Assembly (NCBI RefSeq): GCF_900091845.1
Contig: NZ_FMCI01000300.1
Location: forward strand, 1 to 58,481
Source of the DNA: Streptomyces sp. SolWspMP-5a-2
GTDB lineage: Bacteria; Actinomycetota; Actinomycetes; Streptomycetales; Streptomycetaceae
Reading direction: 5' to 3'
DNA: 58,481 bases
Shown: positions 16,852-25,905 of the stretch, piece after piece
Numbering within the stretch: position 1 is the stretch's first letter
Layout: the number at the start of each line of letters is the position of its first letter
Translations under genes and position numbers: made by a program
Notes under the pieces: model-generated
Seen by the model: the letters and a program-made list of their open reading frames with translations, nothing else
Told to the model about the DNA's origin: nothing
Database searches by the model: none

Positions 16852-17373
16852 TCAGGCGCAGAGGACGCGGGTCTCGGGGGTGTAGACCGGGCCGCCGCTG
16901 AGGTTCGTGGAGTCGCTGAACTCGGCGTAGAAGTACGAGTAGAAGCCGATGTTCCCGTTGCAGCCGGAGTCGGCGGCGACGGTGAGCGCGAGGGTGACGG
17001 TGCGGCTCTGACCGGGCGGGACGGTCGTGCCGTAGTTGCCGCCGAGGTTGGCGGGACCGGTGCCGGAGCACGGGGTGGAGCCGGTCGCGGTGGCGAGGCT
17101 GCACCCGGTGAAGGAGTACTTCAGGTCGGGGCGCTGGGTGGTGAGGTACGTCGGGTCGATGGTCTGGTAGACGAACCAGATGTCGTAGGTCTTGTGGTTG
17201 GTGATCGTCATCGACAGGTTCACCGTGCCGCCGGGCGTGGTGGTGGCGGTGTCGGTCGCGAAGGTCAGCTCGGCCGGGGCCGGGTCGACCGCGCTCGCGG
17301 TCGGGGCCGTGCCGAACAGGGCGAGGGCCAGGACCGCACCGACGCCGAGACGTCTCATCAGGGGTGATCGCAT
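16852..17373 (-). CDS. Secreted protein of unknown function
   Basis: A 173-residue protein with a Sec signal (MRSPLMRRLGVGAVLALALFG... ending SASA/TASA-V). The mature part is a beta-rich domain beginning ELTFATDTATTTPGGTVNLSMTITNHKTYDIWF, like a secreted Ig/DUF11-type fold. Four Cys (in FTGCSLA, STPCSG, DSGCNG and RVLCA) suggest two disulfides. The ATG at 17373 was chosen because it begins the signal peptide; a longer open frame upstream has no such character. It lies beyond the deacetylase gene on the same strand, 407 bases upstream of it, so it is not in the same tight operon. No function can be assigned. Confidence 0.65.
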   Translation of the reverse strand: MRSPLMRRLGVGAVLALALFGTAPTASAVDPAPAELTFATDTATTTPGGTVNLSMTITNHKTYDIWFVYQTIDPTYLTTQRPDLKYSFTGCSLATATGSTPCSGTGPANLGGNYGTTVPPGQSRTVTLALTVAADSGCNGNIGFYSYFYAEFSDSTNLSGGPVYTPETRVLCA

Positions 17374-17735
17374 GGCCGGGAGGCTAGGCAGCGGCAGACC
17401 CGGCCGTCTCCCCTCCGTGACATGTTCACCACGCCACGTGACCGAAAGTGTGTACATCGTAAAGGTCGTGCGATGAAACGATGAAGGCCTGAAAGGGCGG
17501 CCATATGCGCACGTGACCGACGCGCACCCGTACGGCGGGATCCGCCCCGGGCCGCCGGGCCCCGCCGGGAGGGCGCGGATGATATTGGCGCGTACCGGAC
17601 GGTCCGGACCACCGTCCCGCCGGACGGCGTCCCGGGGCTTCTCGGCCATTCACCGCTTTCCGGCCGCCCGGCACGCCACCGCGCGCCGGGACCTCCGTTC
17701 GACACGGACCGGCGCGCGGGGACGGACCGGACCGC
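17374..17735. other. 362-base intergenic region with inverted repeat
   Basis: This region holds the promoter for the leftward 173-residue protein gene and the 3' flank of the GH87 gene. CATCGT at 17455-17460 and ACGATG at 17478-17483 are complementary and flank an AT-richer stretch, a possible operator. A GTGACATGTTCAC sequence near 17417-17429 is partly symmetrical. No gene is seen. Confidence 0.4.
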
Positions 17736-19892
17736 TCACGGTGTCAGGTAGGCCTCCACCTCACTGAACTGGGCGGCGGGCCACGCGGTGTTGGCGCTCA
17801 CCGAGAGGCGCAGGTACCGCAGGTCGGTGCTCGCGGGCAGGGCGACGGTGGCGGTGTTGCCGGTGGCCGGGTCGAACCGGTAGCCGGTGGCGCCGACCGC
17901 GGTCGACCAGGACGAGCCGTCGGTGCTGCCGAGGACGGTGACGGTCTGGGTGCGGGCGCCCCAGGCCGCGGCCGGGGGCAGCTTCAGGACCAGCCGGCGC
18001 ACCGCGTAGGAGGAGCCGAGGTCGACCGTCAGGGCCTGCGGGAAGGCGTTGTTGGCGGACTCCCAGTAGGAGGTGGCGTCCCCGTCGACCGCCCTGCCCG
18101 GTGTGTAGACGTCCTGCGAGCCGGTCGCGGTCGCCGTGCGGCCCTTGGCGAGGTTGCGGGCCGGGTCCGGGTCGGGGTTGCTCTGGCCCGGCTGCGGCCA
18201 GGCCGAGCAGTTCGACCAGGTGCTGTTCCAGCCAGAGTTGCCGCCGCCGTCGGTGAGCGTGAAGGTGCCGCTCGGGTAGGGGCAGTTGTAGACGCCCGCG
18301 GCGCCGACCGAGGTGGCGGTGACGTTGCGCAGGGTGGCGGCTCCCTGGGTCTCGGCCTGGACGACGACGGTCCCGGTGTTGCGCACGGTCGCGCCGTCCA
18401 CGGTGACGTTGCGGACCGGGCGGCCCTGGCCTCCGCCGGAGACGAACTCGAAGGCGCTGTAGGGGCTGTCGATGATCGTCGTGTTGGTGACGGAGACGGT
18501 GGCGTCGATGGCGCTGTCGTAGGAGTCGACGCGCAGGGCGCCCATCGGATGGCCCCAGTTGGGGTTGATCGCGCCGGTGCGCACCAGGGTGTTGCCGTCG
18601 ACCGTGATGGTCCCGGCGAGCGGGGAGAACGGGTCGGCGAACTTCTGGTTGGAGACGGCGATGCCGCTGCCGAGGGCGTTGGTGTCGGAGACCAGGTTGT
18701 TCCTGACGGTGATGTTCGTGCCGCCGTATATCGCGATGCCGTTGGCGAGGTTGGGCTGCGAGACGGTGTTGTTGACGAAGCTGCTGTCGGTGTCGGCCGC
18801 GTACAGCGACCACATGGCGAGGGAGTCGTCGCCCTGGTTGCGCAGGAAGTTGTTGCTGACCCGGACGCCGCGCGCGTTGCCGTTGAGGTTGAGGCCGTCG
18901 GCGGTGGTGTCGAGGATGCGGTTGTTCTCGACGACCAGGTTGTCGTTGTTGCCGGTCAGCCAGAGGCCGACCTTCAGGTGCTGGATCCACATGCCGGAAA
19001 CCGAACTGTTCGGTCCCAGGCTCCCGTTGACGAAGTTGTCGGGGCTGGAGTCGACCCGTTCGGTGACATCGCCGATGACCGCGAAGTCCTTGATGCGGAC
19101 GCTGCCCGCCGAGCTGCTCTGGTCGATGAAGCGGGAGGTGCGCAGCACGGACCACCAGTTGCCCGCGCCCTGGAGCGTCACGTTCTGCACCCCGCTGAGC
19201 GAGGAGGTCAGCCGGTACTCGCCCGGCGGTATCCACACCACCCCGCCCCGGGCGGCGGCGATCGCGTCGCGGAAGGCCTGGGTGGAGTCCCCTGCGCCGC
19301 TCGGGTCGGCGCCCTTGGAGGTGACCGAGACCGATCCGGCGGGCTGCGCGGACGCCGCGGCGACCTGCTCGAAGTCGGCGACGTCGACGGTGACCTGGGT
19401 GCCGGTCGACTGGAAGGCGACCTTGTCGCCCGCCTGCACGTTCTGGCCGAGCAGCAGGCGGGCGTTGTCGAAGAAGTGGTGGGTTCTGGAACCCGCGATC
19501 CAGCCGGTGTCGACGTAGGAGTACCGGGAGGTGACGGCGAGGGTCCTGGCGATCCGCTGGCCGTTGACGTACACGTCGAGCGAGCCGGACTGGCCGTCCG
19601 GGACGCTGTAGGAGACGTTCACCGCGTTGGCGGCGCGGGGCACGGTGAACTCGACGCGCTGGCCGGAAGTCAGCCTGACCGCCTGGCGGCCCGACGCCTC
19701 GGAGGCGAGGCTGCCCTGGGTGTGGTCGGGGCCGATCCGGGTGCCGGTGGTGGTCGCGGACTCCGCCTCGACGGAGGTGAAGGGCAGGGTGGCGCCGACC
19801 GCCGCGTGGGCCGCGGGGGCGGTGGCGGTGAGCAGGCCGGCGGAGAGGGCGACGACCAGTGCGGCGGGCATGCCTCTGACGGTCCTGTGCAT
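17736..19892 (-). CDS. GH87 alpha-1,3-glucanase (mycodextranase-like), secreted, with C-terminal discoidin/CBM32
   Basis: A 718-residue exported enzyme predicted to hydrolyse alpha-1,3-glucan (mutan or nigeran). A Sec signal ends at HAA-V. Residues ~40-180 form a CBM35-like beta-sandwich (FTSVEAESATTTGTRIG). The catalytic beta-helix runs ~190-560 (SVTSKGADPSGAGDSTQAFRDAI, then many N/D-rich coils). Three acidic residues, Asp332 (TADGLN) and Asp355-Asp356 (QGDDS), have the spacing I recall for the GH87 catalytic triplet. Residues ~575-718 are an F5/8-type C domain (NLAKGRTATATGSQ...RYLRLSVSANT). It is the last gene of the leftward alpha-glucan operon, 87 bases after GH13, so its products likely feed the ABC importer. 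A pectate-lyase-like hydrolase of another family is the alternative. Confidence 0.78.
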   Translation of the reverse strand: MHRTVRGMPAALVVALSAGLLTATAPAAHAAVGATLPFTSVEAESATTTGTRIGPDHTQGSLASEASGRQAVRLTSGQRVEFTVPRAANAVNVSYSVPDGQSGSLDVYVNGQRIARTLAVTSRYSYVDTGWIAGSRTHHFFDNARLLLGQNVQAGDKVAFQSTGTQVTVDVADFEQVAAASAQPAGSVSVTSKGADPSGAGDSTQAFRDAIAAARGGVVWIPPGEYRLTSSLSGVQNVTLQGAGNWWSVLRTSRFIDQSSSAGSVRIKDFAVIGDVTERVDSSPDNFVNGSLGPNSSVSGMWIQHLKVGLWLTGNNDNLVVENNRILDTTADGLNLNGNARGVRVSNNFLRNQGDDSLAMWSLYAADTDSSFVNNTVSQPNLANGIAIYGGTNITVRNNLVSDTNALGSGIAVSNQKFADPFSPLAGTITVDGNTLVRTGAINPNWGHPMGALRVDSYDSAIDATVSVTNTTIIDSPYSAFEFVSGGGQGRPVRNVTVDGATVRNTGTVVVQAETQGAATLRNVTATSVGAAGVYNCPYPSGTFTLTDGGGNSGWNSTWSNCSAWPQPGQSNPDPDPARNLAKGRTATATGSQDVYTPGRAVDGDATSYWESANNAFPQALTVDLGSSYAVRRLVLKLPPAAAWGARTQTVTVLGSTDGSSWSTAVGATGYRFDPATGNTATVALPASTDLRYLRLSVSANTAWPAAQFSEVEAYLTP

Positions 19893-19979
19893 GTGCTGAT
19901 CCCTTCGTGGTGGGGGTGCGGGGATAGCGGGAGAGAAAGGGGGGGGCGGCGGGGCGGTGACCGCGGTCCGGCCGCGGGG

Positions 19980-21581
19980 TCAGGGACGCAGCCAGACCGC
20001 GGTGTCCTTCGGCAGCCGCCCGTCCCCGTCCAAGGGGGCGCTGGAGAGCAGGAGCGCGGAGTGGGTGGGCAGCTCGGCGGGGGTGTCCGTCAGGTTGACG
20101 GCGCAGACGCCGCCGTCCGCGCGGCGGAAGGCGAGGACCCCGTCGGGCGCCGGGAGCCAGTCGAGCGGGCCGTCGCCGAGGGCGGGCCGCAGCCGGATCG
20201 CCTCGCGGTAGAGCGCGAGCATGGAACCGGGGTCGGCGGCCTGCCGGTCCGCCGCGTACCCGGCCCAGCCCGCGGGCTGCGGCAGCCACGGTTCACGGTC
20301 CGCGCCGAACCCCGCGTGCGGGGCCCCGGCGCTCCAGGGCAGCGGCACCCGGCAGCCGTCGCGGCCCGGGTCGGCGCCACCGGAGCGGAAGTGCATCGGG
20401 TCCTCGATGCGGTCGAGCGGGATGTCCGCCTCGGGCAGGCCGAGTTCCTCGCCCTGGTAGACGTAGACGGCCCCCGGCAGGGCCAGCGACAGCAGTGCGG
20501 CGGCGCGCGCCCTGCGGGTGCCGAGGGCCAGGTCGGTCGGGGTGCCGAACGCCTTGGCGGCGAAGTCGAATCCGGTGTCGGCGCGGCCGTAGCGGGTCAC
20601 CGTGCGGGTCACGTCGTGGTTGCAGAGCACCCAGGTGGCCGGGGCGCCCACCGGGGCGTGCTCGGCGAGCGTGGTGTCGATCGAGGCGCGGAGCCGGTCG
20701 GCGTCCCAGGGGCAGGACAGGAAGGCGAAGTTGAAGGCGGTGTGGAGTTCGTCGGGGCGCAGGTAGCGGGCGAACCGCTCGGTGTCGGGCAGCCAGACCT
20801 CGCCGACGAAGACACCGCCGTACTCGTCGGCGACCGCGCGCCAGGAGCGGTAGATGTCGTGGAGGTCGTCGCGGTCGACGAAGGGGTTGGGGTCGCGGCC
20901 CTCGACGAAGTCGGGGAGTGCGGGGTCCTTGGCGAGCAGCGCGGCGGAGTCGATGCGGACGCCCGCGACCCCGCGCTCGAACCAGAACCGCAGGATGTCC
21001 TCGTGCTCCTGGCGGACGGCCGGGTGGGCCCAGTTGAGGTCGGGCTGTTCGGGGGTGAAGAGGTGGAGGTACCAGTCGCCGTCGGGCAGGCGGGTCCAGA
21101 CCGGCTCGGTGGAGCCGACGAACTGCGACGGCCAGTCGTTGGGCGGGAGTTCGCCGTTCTCGCCGCGCCCGGCCCTGAAGTGGAACAGCTCCCGCTCGGG
21201 GCTGCCGGGTCCGGCCGCCAGCGCCGCCCGGAACCAGGGGTGCTGGTCGGAGACGTGGTTGGGGACGATGTCGACGATGGTGCGGATGGACAGCTCGCGG
21301 GCCTCCGCGATCAGCTTCTCCGCCTCGGCGAGGGTGCCGAACGCCGGGTCGATGGTCCGGTAGTCGGCGACGTCGTAGCCGCCGTCCTTCAGCGGGGACA
21401 GGTACCAGGGGTTGAACCACAGGGCGTCCACGCCGAGTTCGGCGAGGTAGGGCAGTCGCGCCCGGACGCCTGCGAGGTCGCCGGTGCCGTCGCCGTCGCC
21501 GTCGGCGAAGCTGCGGACGTAGACCTGGTAGATGACGGCGGAGCGCCACCACTCCGGCTGGGCATGGGTGGGCTGTCCCAC
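19980..21581 (-). CDS. GH13 alpha-glucosidase
   Basis: A 533-residue cytoplasmic alpha-glucosidase of the GH13 oligo-1,6-glucosidase/alpha-glucosidase type, expected to cleave imported alpha-gluco-oligosaccharides to glucose. It begins WWRSAVIYQVYVRSFADGDGDGTGDLAG and has the four GH13 regions: DIVPNH, GVRIDSA with nucleophile Asp211, GEVW with acid/base Glu261, and CNHDVTR with the stabilising Asp323. No signal peptide is present. The GTG at 21581 has AAAGG about 8 bases upstream. It follows the second permease by 31 bases and precedes GH87, completing an import-and-cleave operon. Confidence 0.9.
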   Translation of the reverse strand: MGQPTHAQPEWWRSAVIYQVYVRSFADGDGDGTGDLAGVRARLPYLAELGVDALWFNPWYLSPLKDGGYDVADYRTIDPAFGTLAEAEKLIAEARELSIRTIVDIVPNHVSDQHPWFRAALAAGPGSPERELFHFRAGRGENGELPPNDWPSQFVGSTEPVWTRLPDGDWYLHLFTPEQPDLNWAHPAVRQEHEDILRFWFERGVAGVRIDSAALLAKDPALPDFVEGRDPNPFVDRDDLHDIYRSWRAVADEYGGVFVGEVWLPDTERFARYLRPDELHTAFNFAFLSCPWDADRLRASIDTTLAEHAPVGAPATWVLCNHDVTRTVTRYGRADTGFDFAAKAFGTPTDLALGTRRARAAALLSLALPGAVYVYQGEELGLPEADIPLDRIEDPMHFRSGGADPGRDGCRVPLPWSAGAPHAGFGADREPWLPQPAGWAGYAADRQAADPGSMLALYREAIRLRPALGDGPLDWLPAPDGVLAFRRADGGVCAVNLTDTPAELPTHSALLLSSAPLDGDGRLPKDTAVWLRP

Positions 21582-21612
21582 GGTGCCTGCCTTTCTGTTC
21601 GTCAGGAGGGCG

Positions 21613-22488
21613 TCAGCCCTTGGTGCTGCCCGCGCTGATCCCGGCGATGATGTGCCGCTGGAAGACCAGGAACATCACGACCATCGGGATGCTGGCGATG
21701 ACCATCGCGGCGATCAGCACGGTCAGTTGGATGTTCTGCGAGAGCTGCACCAGGGCCACGCTGATCGGCTGCCTGTCGGTGTCGGAGAAGACCATCAGCG
21801 GCCACAGGAAGTCCTGCCAGACGGCGACCAGCGCGAAGATCGAGACGACCCCGAGCACCGGCCGTGACATCGGCAGCACGATCGACCACAGGACGCGCAG
21901 CGTTCCGGCGCCGTCGATCTCGGCGGCCTCCAGCACGTCGCGCGGGATCTGGTCGAAGAACCGCTTGAGGAGGTACAGGTTGAAGGCGTTCGCGACGGCC
22001 GGCAGCCAGATGGCGAGCGGGTCGTTGAGCAGGCTGACATGGATCAGCGGGAGGTCCGCGACGGTCAGGTACTTGGGGACGACGAGGGCCTGCGCCGGGA
22101 CCATCAGGGTGGCGAGGATGCCGCCGAGCAGCACCTTGCCGAACGCGGGCCGCAGCTTGGACAGGGCGTAGGCGGCGGCCGTGCAGAGCACCAGTTGGAA
22201 CAGCCAGGCACCGGCGGCCTGGACGACCGTGTTCCAGAGGTGCTCGGGGAGCTGCATCAGGTCCCAGGCGTCGGTGTAGCCGCCGGGGTGCCAGTCGTGC
22301 GGGACGAGGGTGGGCGGGGTCCGCGCGATCTCGTCCGGCGACTTCATCGCGCCGGAGACCATCCAGTAGACGGGGAAGAGGAAGGCGAGCGCGAAGAGGA
22401 CGACGACGCCGGTGAACACCGTCCAGTAGACGGCCCGTCCGCGCGGGCGGGCCAGCGTCGCCGGGGAGACGAGGGTACGGGTGCTCAT
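21613..22488 (-). CDS. Carbohydrate ABC transporter permease (MalG type)
   Basis: A 291-residue inner-membrane permease with about six membrane spans. It opens with VFTGVVVLFALAFLFPVYWMVSGAMKSPDEI, the MalG-type first span and loop. The cytoplasmic coupling loop EAAEIDGAGTLRVLWSIVLPMSRP is the EAA motif that contacts the ATPase. The ATG at 22488 overlaps the stop of the first permease (ATGA). It forms a heterodimer with that protein. No ATPase gene lies in the operon, so the pair probably uses a shared multi-sugar ATPase of the MsiK kind encoded elsewhere. Confidence 0.9.
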   Translation of the reverse strand: MSTRTLVSPATLARPRGRAVYWTVFTGVVVLFALAFLFPVYWMVSGAMKSPDEIARTPPTLVPHDWHPGGYTDAWDLMQLPEHLWNTVVQAAGAWLFQLVLCTAAAYALSKLRPAFGKVLLGGILATLMVPAQALVVPKYLTVADLPLIHVSLLNDPLAIWLPAVANAFNLYLLKRFFDQIPRDVLEAAEIDGAGTLRVLWSIVLPMSRPVLGVVSIFALVAVWQDFLWPLMVFSDTDRQPISVALVQLSQNIQLTVLIAAMVIASIPMVVMFLVFQRHIIAGISAGSTKG

Positions 22489-23441
22489 ACGTCCTCCCCG
22501 GACCGGGTGAGCCGCAGGTAGAGGGCGGCGAAGGCGCCGAGCAGCACGAGCAGCATCACGCTGAGCGCGCAGGCGCCGCCGAAGTCGTTGTAGAGGAAGG
22601 CGTACTTGTAGATCAGGTAGAGCACGGTGACCGTGGCGTTCTCGGGTCCGCCGCCGGTGATGACGAAGGGCTCGGTGAACACCTGCATGGTGGCGATGAT
22701 CTGAAGGAGCATCAGCATCAGGATGACGAACCTGGTCTGCGGGACGGTCACATGGCGCACCCGCTGGAGCAGGCTCGCGCCGTCCAGTTCGGCCGCCTCG
22801 TACAGCTCGCCCGGGATCGACTGGAGGGCGGCCAGGTAGATCAGCACGGTGCCGCCCATGTTGGCCCAGGTCGCCACGATCACCAGGGAGAGCAGGGCGG
22901 TGTCGGCGCCGTTGGACCAGTTCGAGGTGGGCAGGTGCAGGAACCGCAGCGCCTCGTTGGCCAGGCCCGCCCCCGGGTCGTAGAACCACTTCCACAGCAG
23001 GGCGCTCACCACCGGCGGGATCATCACCGGCAGGTAGACGACCACGCGGAAGAAGGCCTTGGCGTGCCGGAGTTCGTTGAGCACCAGGGCCATCACGAAC
23101 GGGACGGCGAAGCCGAGGAGCAGGGCGAGCACCGTGAAGGTGAGGGTGTTGCGCCAGGCCGCGGTGAACTCGGGGTCGTGCCAGACGCGGGTGAAGTTGG
23201 CGGTGCCGACCCACTCGGGGGACGAGCCGGGCGTGTACTTCTGGAAGGCGATCACGACGGCGCGGATCGCCGGGTACCAGGAGAACAGCGCGAAGCAGAT
23301 CAGTCCGCCGACGAGGAAGGCGTAGGCGCGGGCCTGTTCGGCGAGGCGGCGCCGCCACCTGTCCCCCGTCGGCGGCGGCGCCTGCACCGGGCGCACGGCG
23401 ACCGCCTCGACGGGCCGCCGCGCTTCGGTGGTCTTCGTCAT
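22485..23441 (-). CDS. Carbohydrate ABC transporter permease (MalF type)
   Basis: A 318-residue inner-membrane permease. A charged, Pro-rich cytoplasmic N-terminus of ~40 residues precedes about six spans. Family marks are the first span YAFLVGGLICFALFSWYPAI, ending in the conserved 'YP', the EAA loop EAAELDGASLLQRVRHVTVPQ, and the FTEPFVITGGGPENATVTVLYLIY segment typical of MalF-type sugar permeases. The gene starts 6 bases after the solute-binding protein stop and overlaps the next permease by 4 bases. It brings alpha-gluco-oligosaccharides across the membrane with the partner permease. Confidence 0.9.
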   Translation of the reverse strand: MTKTTEARRPVEAVAVRPVQAPPPTGDRWRRRLAEQARAYAFLVGGLICFALFSWYPAIRAVVIAFQKYTPGSSPEWVGTANFTRVWHDPEFTAAWRNTLTFTVLALLLGFAVPFVMALVLNELRHAKAFFRVVVYLPVMIPPVVSALLWKWFYDPGAGLANEALRFLHLPTSNWSNGADTALLSLVIVATWANMGGTVLIYLAALQSIPGELYEAAELDGASLLQRVRHVTVPQTRFVILMLMLLQIIATMQVFTEPFVITGGGPENATVTVLYLIYKYAFLYNDFGGACALSVMLLVLLGAFAALYLRLTRSGEDV

Positions 23442-23447
23442 GCCGGG

Positions 23448-24794
23448 TCAGCTCCGGGCCAGAATGCCGTCGATCTTGCCGGACGCGTCCTTGAGGAGCC
23501 GGTCGATGTCCGCGTCCTTCTTGGTGAGGACGGCGGAGACGGCGCCGTCGAGGACGGAGTAGATCTGCTGGGCGTCGGGCGGCTCGATCTTCATCTGGAG
23601 GCCCTGGTTGCCGTCGAGGAAGGACTGGTAGTTCTCCACGGGGACGTTCGCGTTGGCCTTCTTGACCTGCTGGTCCCTGGCGTCGGCGGCGCCGGTGAAC
23701 AGGCGCGGCTCGGGGAGTCCGACGGGCGCGTCGGCGCCCTTGGCGCGGGCGTAGTCGCCGAGGAAGCCCTTGCCGGGGCTGAGGAACATGTGGTCGAGCC
23801 ACTTCAGTCCGGCCCTGATCTGGGCGGGCGTGTCGTGCTTGTTGAACATGTAGCCGTCGCCGCCGATGAGGGTGCCCTTGCCGCCGGGCATCGGGGCGAG
23901 CGCCAGGTCCTTGTAGTTGCCGCCCTTCTCCTTGACCAGGATCGGGATGTTGTCCGGCGCGGAGAGGTACATGCCGAGCTTGCCCGAACCCATCATCTGC
24001 TGGACGTCGTTGATGACGAGGAGCTGCTTGCTGCCCATCGAGTCGTCGTTCCAGCGCATGTCGTGCAGGTTCTGCAGGACGGCCTTCCCCTCGGGGGTGT
24101 CGATGGTCGCCTTCTTGCCGTCGGCGCTGACCACGTCACCGCCCTGGGAGTACATCTCGGCGGTGAAGTGCCAACCGCCCTGGTTCTGGGCGCTGTAGTC
24201 GGCGTAGCCGACGGTGCCGCCGCCGAGCGCGGCGATCTTCTTGGCGTCGGCGCGCACCTCGTCCCAGGTGGCGGGCGGCCGGTCGGGGTCGAGCCCGGCC
24301 TTCTGGAAGAGCGCGCGGTTGTAGATCAGGCCCATCGAGTAGCCGGTGCGCGGGACGCCGTAGATCTTGCCGTCGACGGTGTAGATGTCCCGCAGTTGCT
24401 GCTGGAGGGTGCCGTAACTCTTCAACTCCTTGACGTAGGAGGTGAGATCGGCGGCCTGGTTGATGTCGACGACGTGCTTGGCGTCGGTGAAGTACGTGTA
24501 GAAGACGTCCTCCATCTGGCCGCCCGCCAGTTTGGCGTCGAACGTCTTGGGGTCCTGGCAGGGGAACGCGTCGTGGGCGACGACGTCGATGTCCGGATTC
24601 TGCTTCTCGAAGGAGGCGATGTCCTCCTCGAAGAACGTCCGGTCGACCTTGGCGCTCTTGGGCGGCATGCAGTTGACCGTGATGCGGGTCTTGCCGCTCG
24701 CCGCGTCGTCCCCCGAGCCGCAGCCTGCGGCGGTGAGGGCGAGCGAGCAGACGCTGAGCGCGACGACGGTACGGCGGATCCCGGTGTGTCTCAT
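23448..24794 (-). CDS. Extracellular sugar-binding lipoprotein of the ABC importer
   Basis: A 448-residue solute-binding protein (SBP family 1). The lipoprotein signal MRHTGIRRTVVALSVCSLAL has lipobox LTAAGC (Cys25). The mature part has the usual features: KTRITVNCMPPKSAK, DVFYTYFTD, the YGVPRTGYSMGLIYNRALFQKAGLD hinge segment common to sugar-binding proteins, and PGGKGTLIGGDGYMF near the C-terminal lobe. The ATG at 24794 gives the full signal peptide. It is the first gene of the five-gene operon and lies 113 bases downstream of the LacI gene on the same strand; an inverted repeat sits in that gap. The ligand is inferred from the GH13 and GH87 partners. Confidence 0.9.
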   Translation of the reverse strand: MRHTGIRRTVVALSVCSLALTAAGCGSGDDAASGKTRITVNCMPPKSAKVDRTFFEEDIASFEKQNPDIDVVAHDAFPCQDPKTFDAKLAGGQMEDVFYTYFTDAKHVVDINQAADLTSYVKELKSYGTLQQQLRDIYTVDGKIYGVPRTGYSMGLIYNRALFQKAGLDPDRPPATWDEVRADAKKIAALGGGTVGYADYSAQNQGGWHFTAEMYSQGGDVVSADGKKATIDTPEGKAVLQNLHDMRWNDDSMGSKQLLVINDVQQMMGSGKLGMYLSAPDNIPILVKEKGGNYKDLALAPMPGGKGTLIGGDGYMFNKHDTPAQIRAGLKWLDHMFLSPGKGFLGDYARAKGADAPVGLPEPRLFTGAADARDQQVKKANANVPVENYQSFLDGNQGLQMKIEPPDAQQIYSVLDGAVSAVLTKKDADIDRLLKDASGKIDGILARS

Positions 24795-24845
24795 CGGTGG
24801 ACCCCTCTGGGCAGGAGCGGTGGGCGCCGCACACTCAAGCACCGA

Positions 24846-24868
24846 CGACATCACTTCGCAAGATGTCG
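24846..24868. promoter_or_regulatory. Inverted repeat in the promoter of the alpha-glucan operon
   Basis: CGACATC and GATGTCG are perfect 7-base arms around ACTTCGCAA, centred about 60 bases upstream of the solute-binding protein start. The centre contains CTTGCG on the minus strand, a short element that also recurs upstream of the LacI gene. It is a good candidate for the LacI operator. Confidence 0.5.
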
Positions 24869-24907
24869 CGCAGAATCTGTAATTGTTTGACAGAAGAGTG
24901 GATCTCG

Positions 24908-25903
24908 CTAACGAGGTACTTGCGCGGTCGATCCGCGGACCACCAGCTCGGGTTCGAAGAGGAGTTCGTCGGCGGCGACCGCACTGCCCGCGATCTGCGC
25001 GTTCAGCAGCTCCACGGCGGCCTTGCCCATCGACTCGATGGGCTGCCTGACGGTGGTCAGCGGGGGCTCGGTGCAGTTCATCAGCGCCGAGTCGTCGTAG
25101 CCGACGACGGAGATCTGCGACGGCACGTCGAGGCCCTTGCGGCGGGCGGCGCGCACCGCGCCGAGGGCAAGGGGGTCGCTGGCGCAGATGAGGCCGGTGA
25201 CACCGCGGTCGATGAGCTTGGCGGCGGCCGCGTGGCCGCCCTCGATGGAGAACATCGCCCGCACCACGAAGGCGTCGGGCACCTCCCCGGCGACGGCCCG
25301 CGCGGCGGCCAGCTTGCGCGCCGAGGGGACGTGGTCGGCGGGGCCGAGCACCAGGCCGATCCGCTCGTGGCCGAGCGACGCGAGGTGCCGCCACGCCTGC
25401 TCCACCGCGACCGCGTCGTCGCAGGAGACGGCGGGGAAGCCGAGGTCGGCGATGGCCGCGTTGACCAGCACCACCGGGATGTTCCGCTCGGCGAGCCTGC
25501 GGTAGTGGTCGTGCGGCGCGTCGGCCTGGGCGAAGAGGCCGCCCGCGAAGATGACGCCGGAGACCTGCTGCTGGAGCAGGAGCGCCACGTAGTCGGCCTC
25601 CGAGATCCCGCCCTTGGTCTGGGTGCAGAGCACCGGGGTCAGGCCGAGCTGGGCGAGGGCGCCGCCGATGACGTCGGCGAACGCGGGGAAGATCGGGTTC
25701 TGCAGCTCGGGCAGGACCAGGCCGACCAGCCGGGCGCGTTCGCCGCGCAGCTGGGTGGGGCGCTCGTAGCCGAGCACGTCCAGCGCGCTCAGCACGGACT
25801 GCCGGGTGGCGTCGGAGACCCCGGGCTTGCCGTTGAGCACCCGGCTGACGGTGGCCTCGGAGACCCCGACCTTCTTCGCTACCTCGGCAAGTCGTCGCGT
25901 CAT
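24908..25903 (-). CDS. LacI-family transcriptional repressor
   Basis: A 331-residue sugar-responsive regulator. The N-terminal helix-turn-helix and hinge helix are intact (LAEVAKKVGVSEATVSRVLN then SDATRQSVLSALDVLGYERP), followed by the periplasmic-binding-protein-like domain (RLVGLVLPELQNPIFP, VSGVIFAGGLF, LICASDPLALGAVRAARRKGLDVPSQISVVGYDDS, TTVRQPIESMGKAAVELL). It is encoded just upstream of the alpha-glucan importer operon on the same strand and most likely represses it until an alpha-gluco-oligosaccharide binds. GCGCAAG repeats before its own start suggest autoregulation. Confidence 0.92.
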   Translation of the reverse strand: MTRRLAEVAKKVGVSEATVSRVLNGKPGVSDATRQSVLSALDVLGYERPTQLRGERARLVGLVLPELQNPIFPAFADVIGGALAQLGLTPVLCTQTKGGISEADYVALLLQQQVSGVIFAGGLFAQADAPHDHYRRLAERNIPVVLVNAAIADLGFPAVSCDDAVAVEQAWRHLASLGHERIGLVLGPADHVPSARKLAAARAVAGEVPDAFVVRAMFSIEGGHAAAAKLIDRGVTGLICASDPLALGAVRAARRKGLDVPSQISVVGYDDSALMNCTEPPLTTVRQPIESMGKAAVELLNAQIAGSAVAADELLFEPELVVRGSTAQVPR

Positions 25904-25905
25904 GA

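Noticed and set aside
18549..21638. 1029-codon plus-strand frame opposite GH87 and GH13
   Set aside because: It spans two well-defined minus-strand enzymes and has no recognisable domain.
22752..24890. Long plus-strand open frame across the permease and binding-protein genes
   Set aside because: It is antisense to three clearly recognised ABC genes; its residues are Val/Gly/Asp/Arg-biased shadow sequence.
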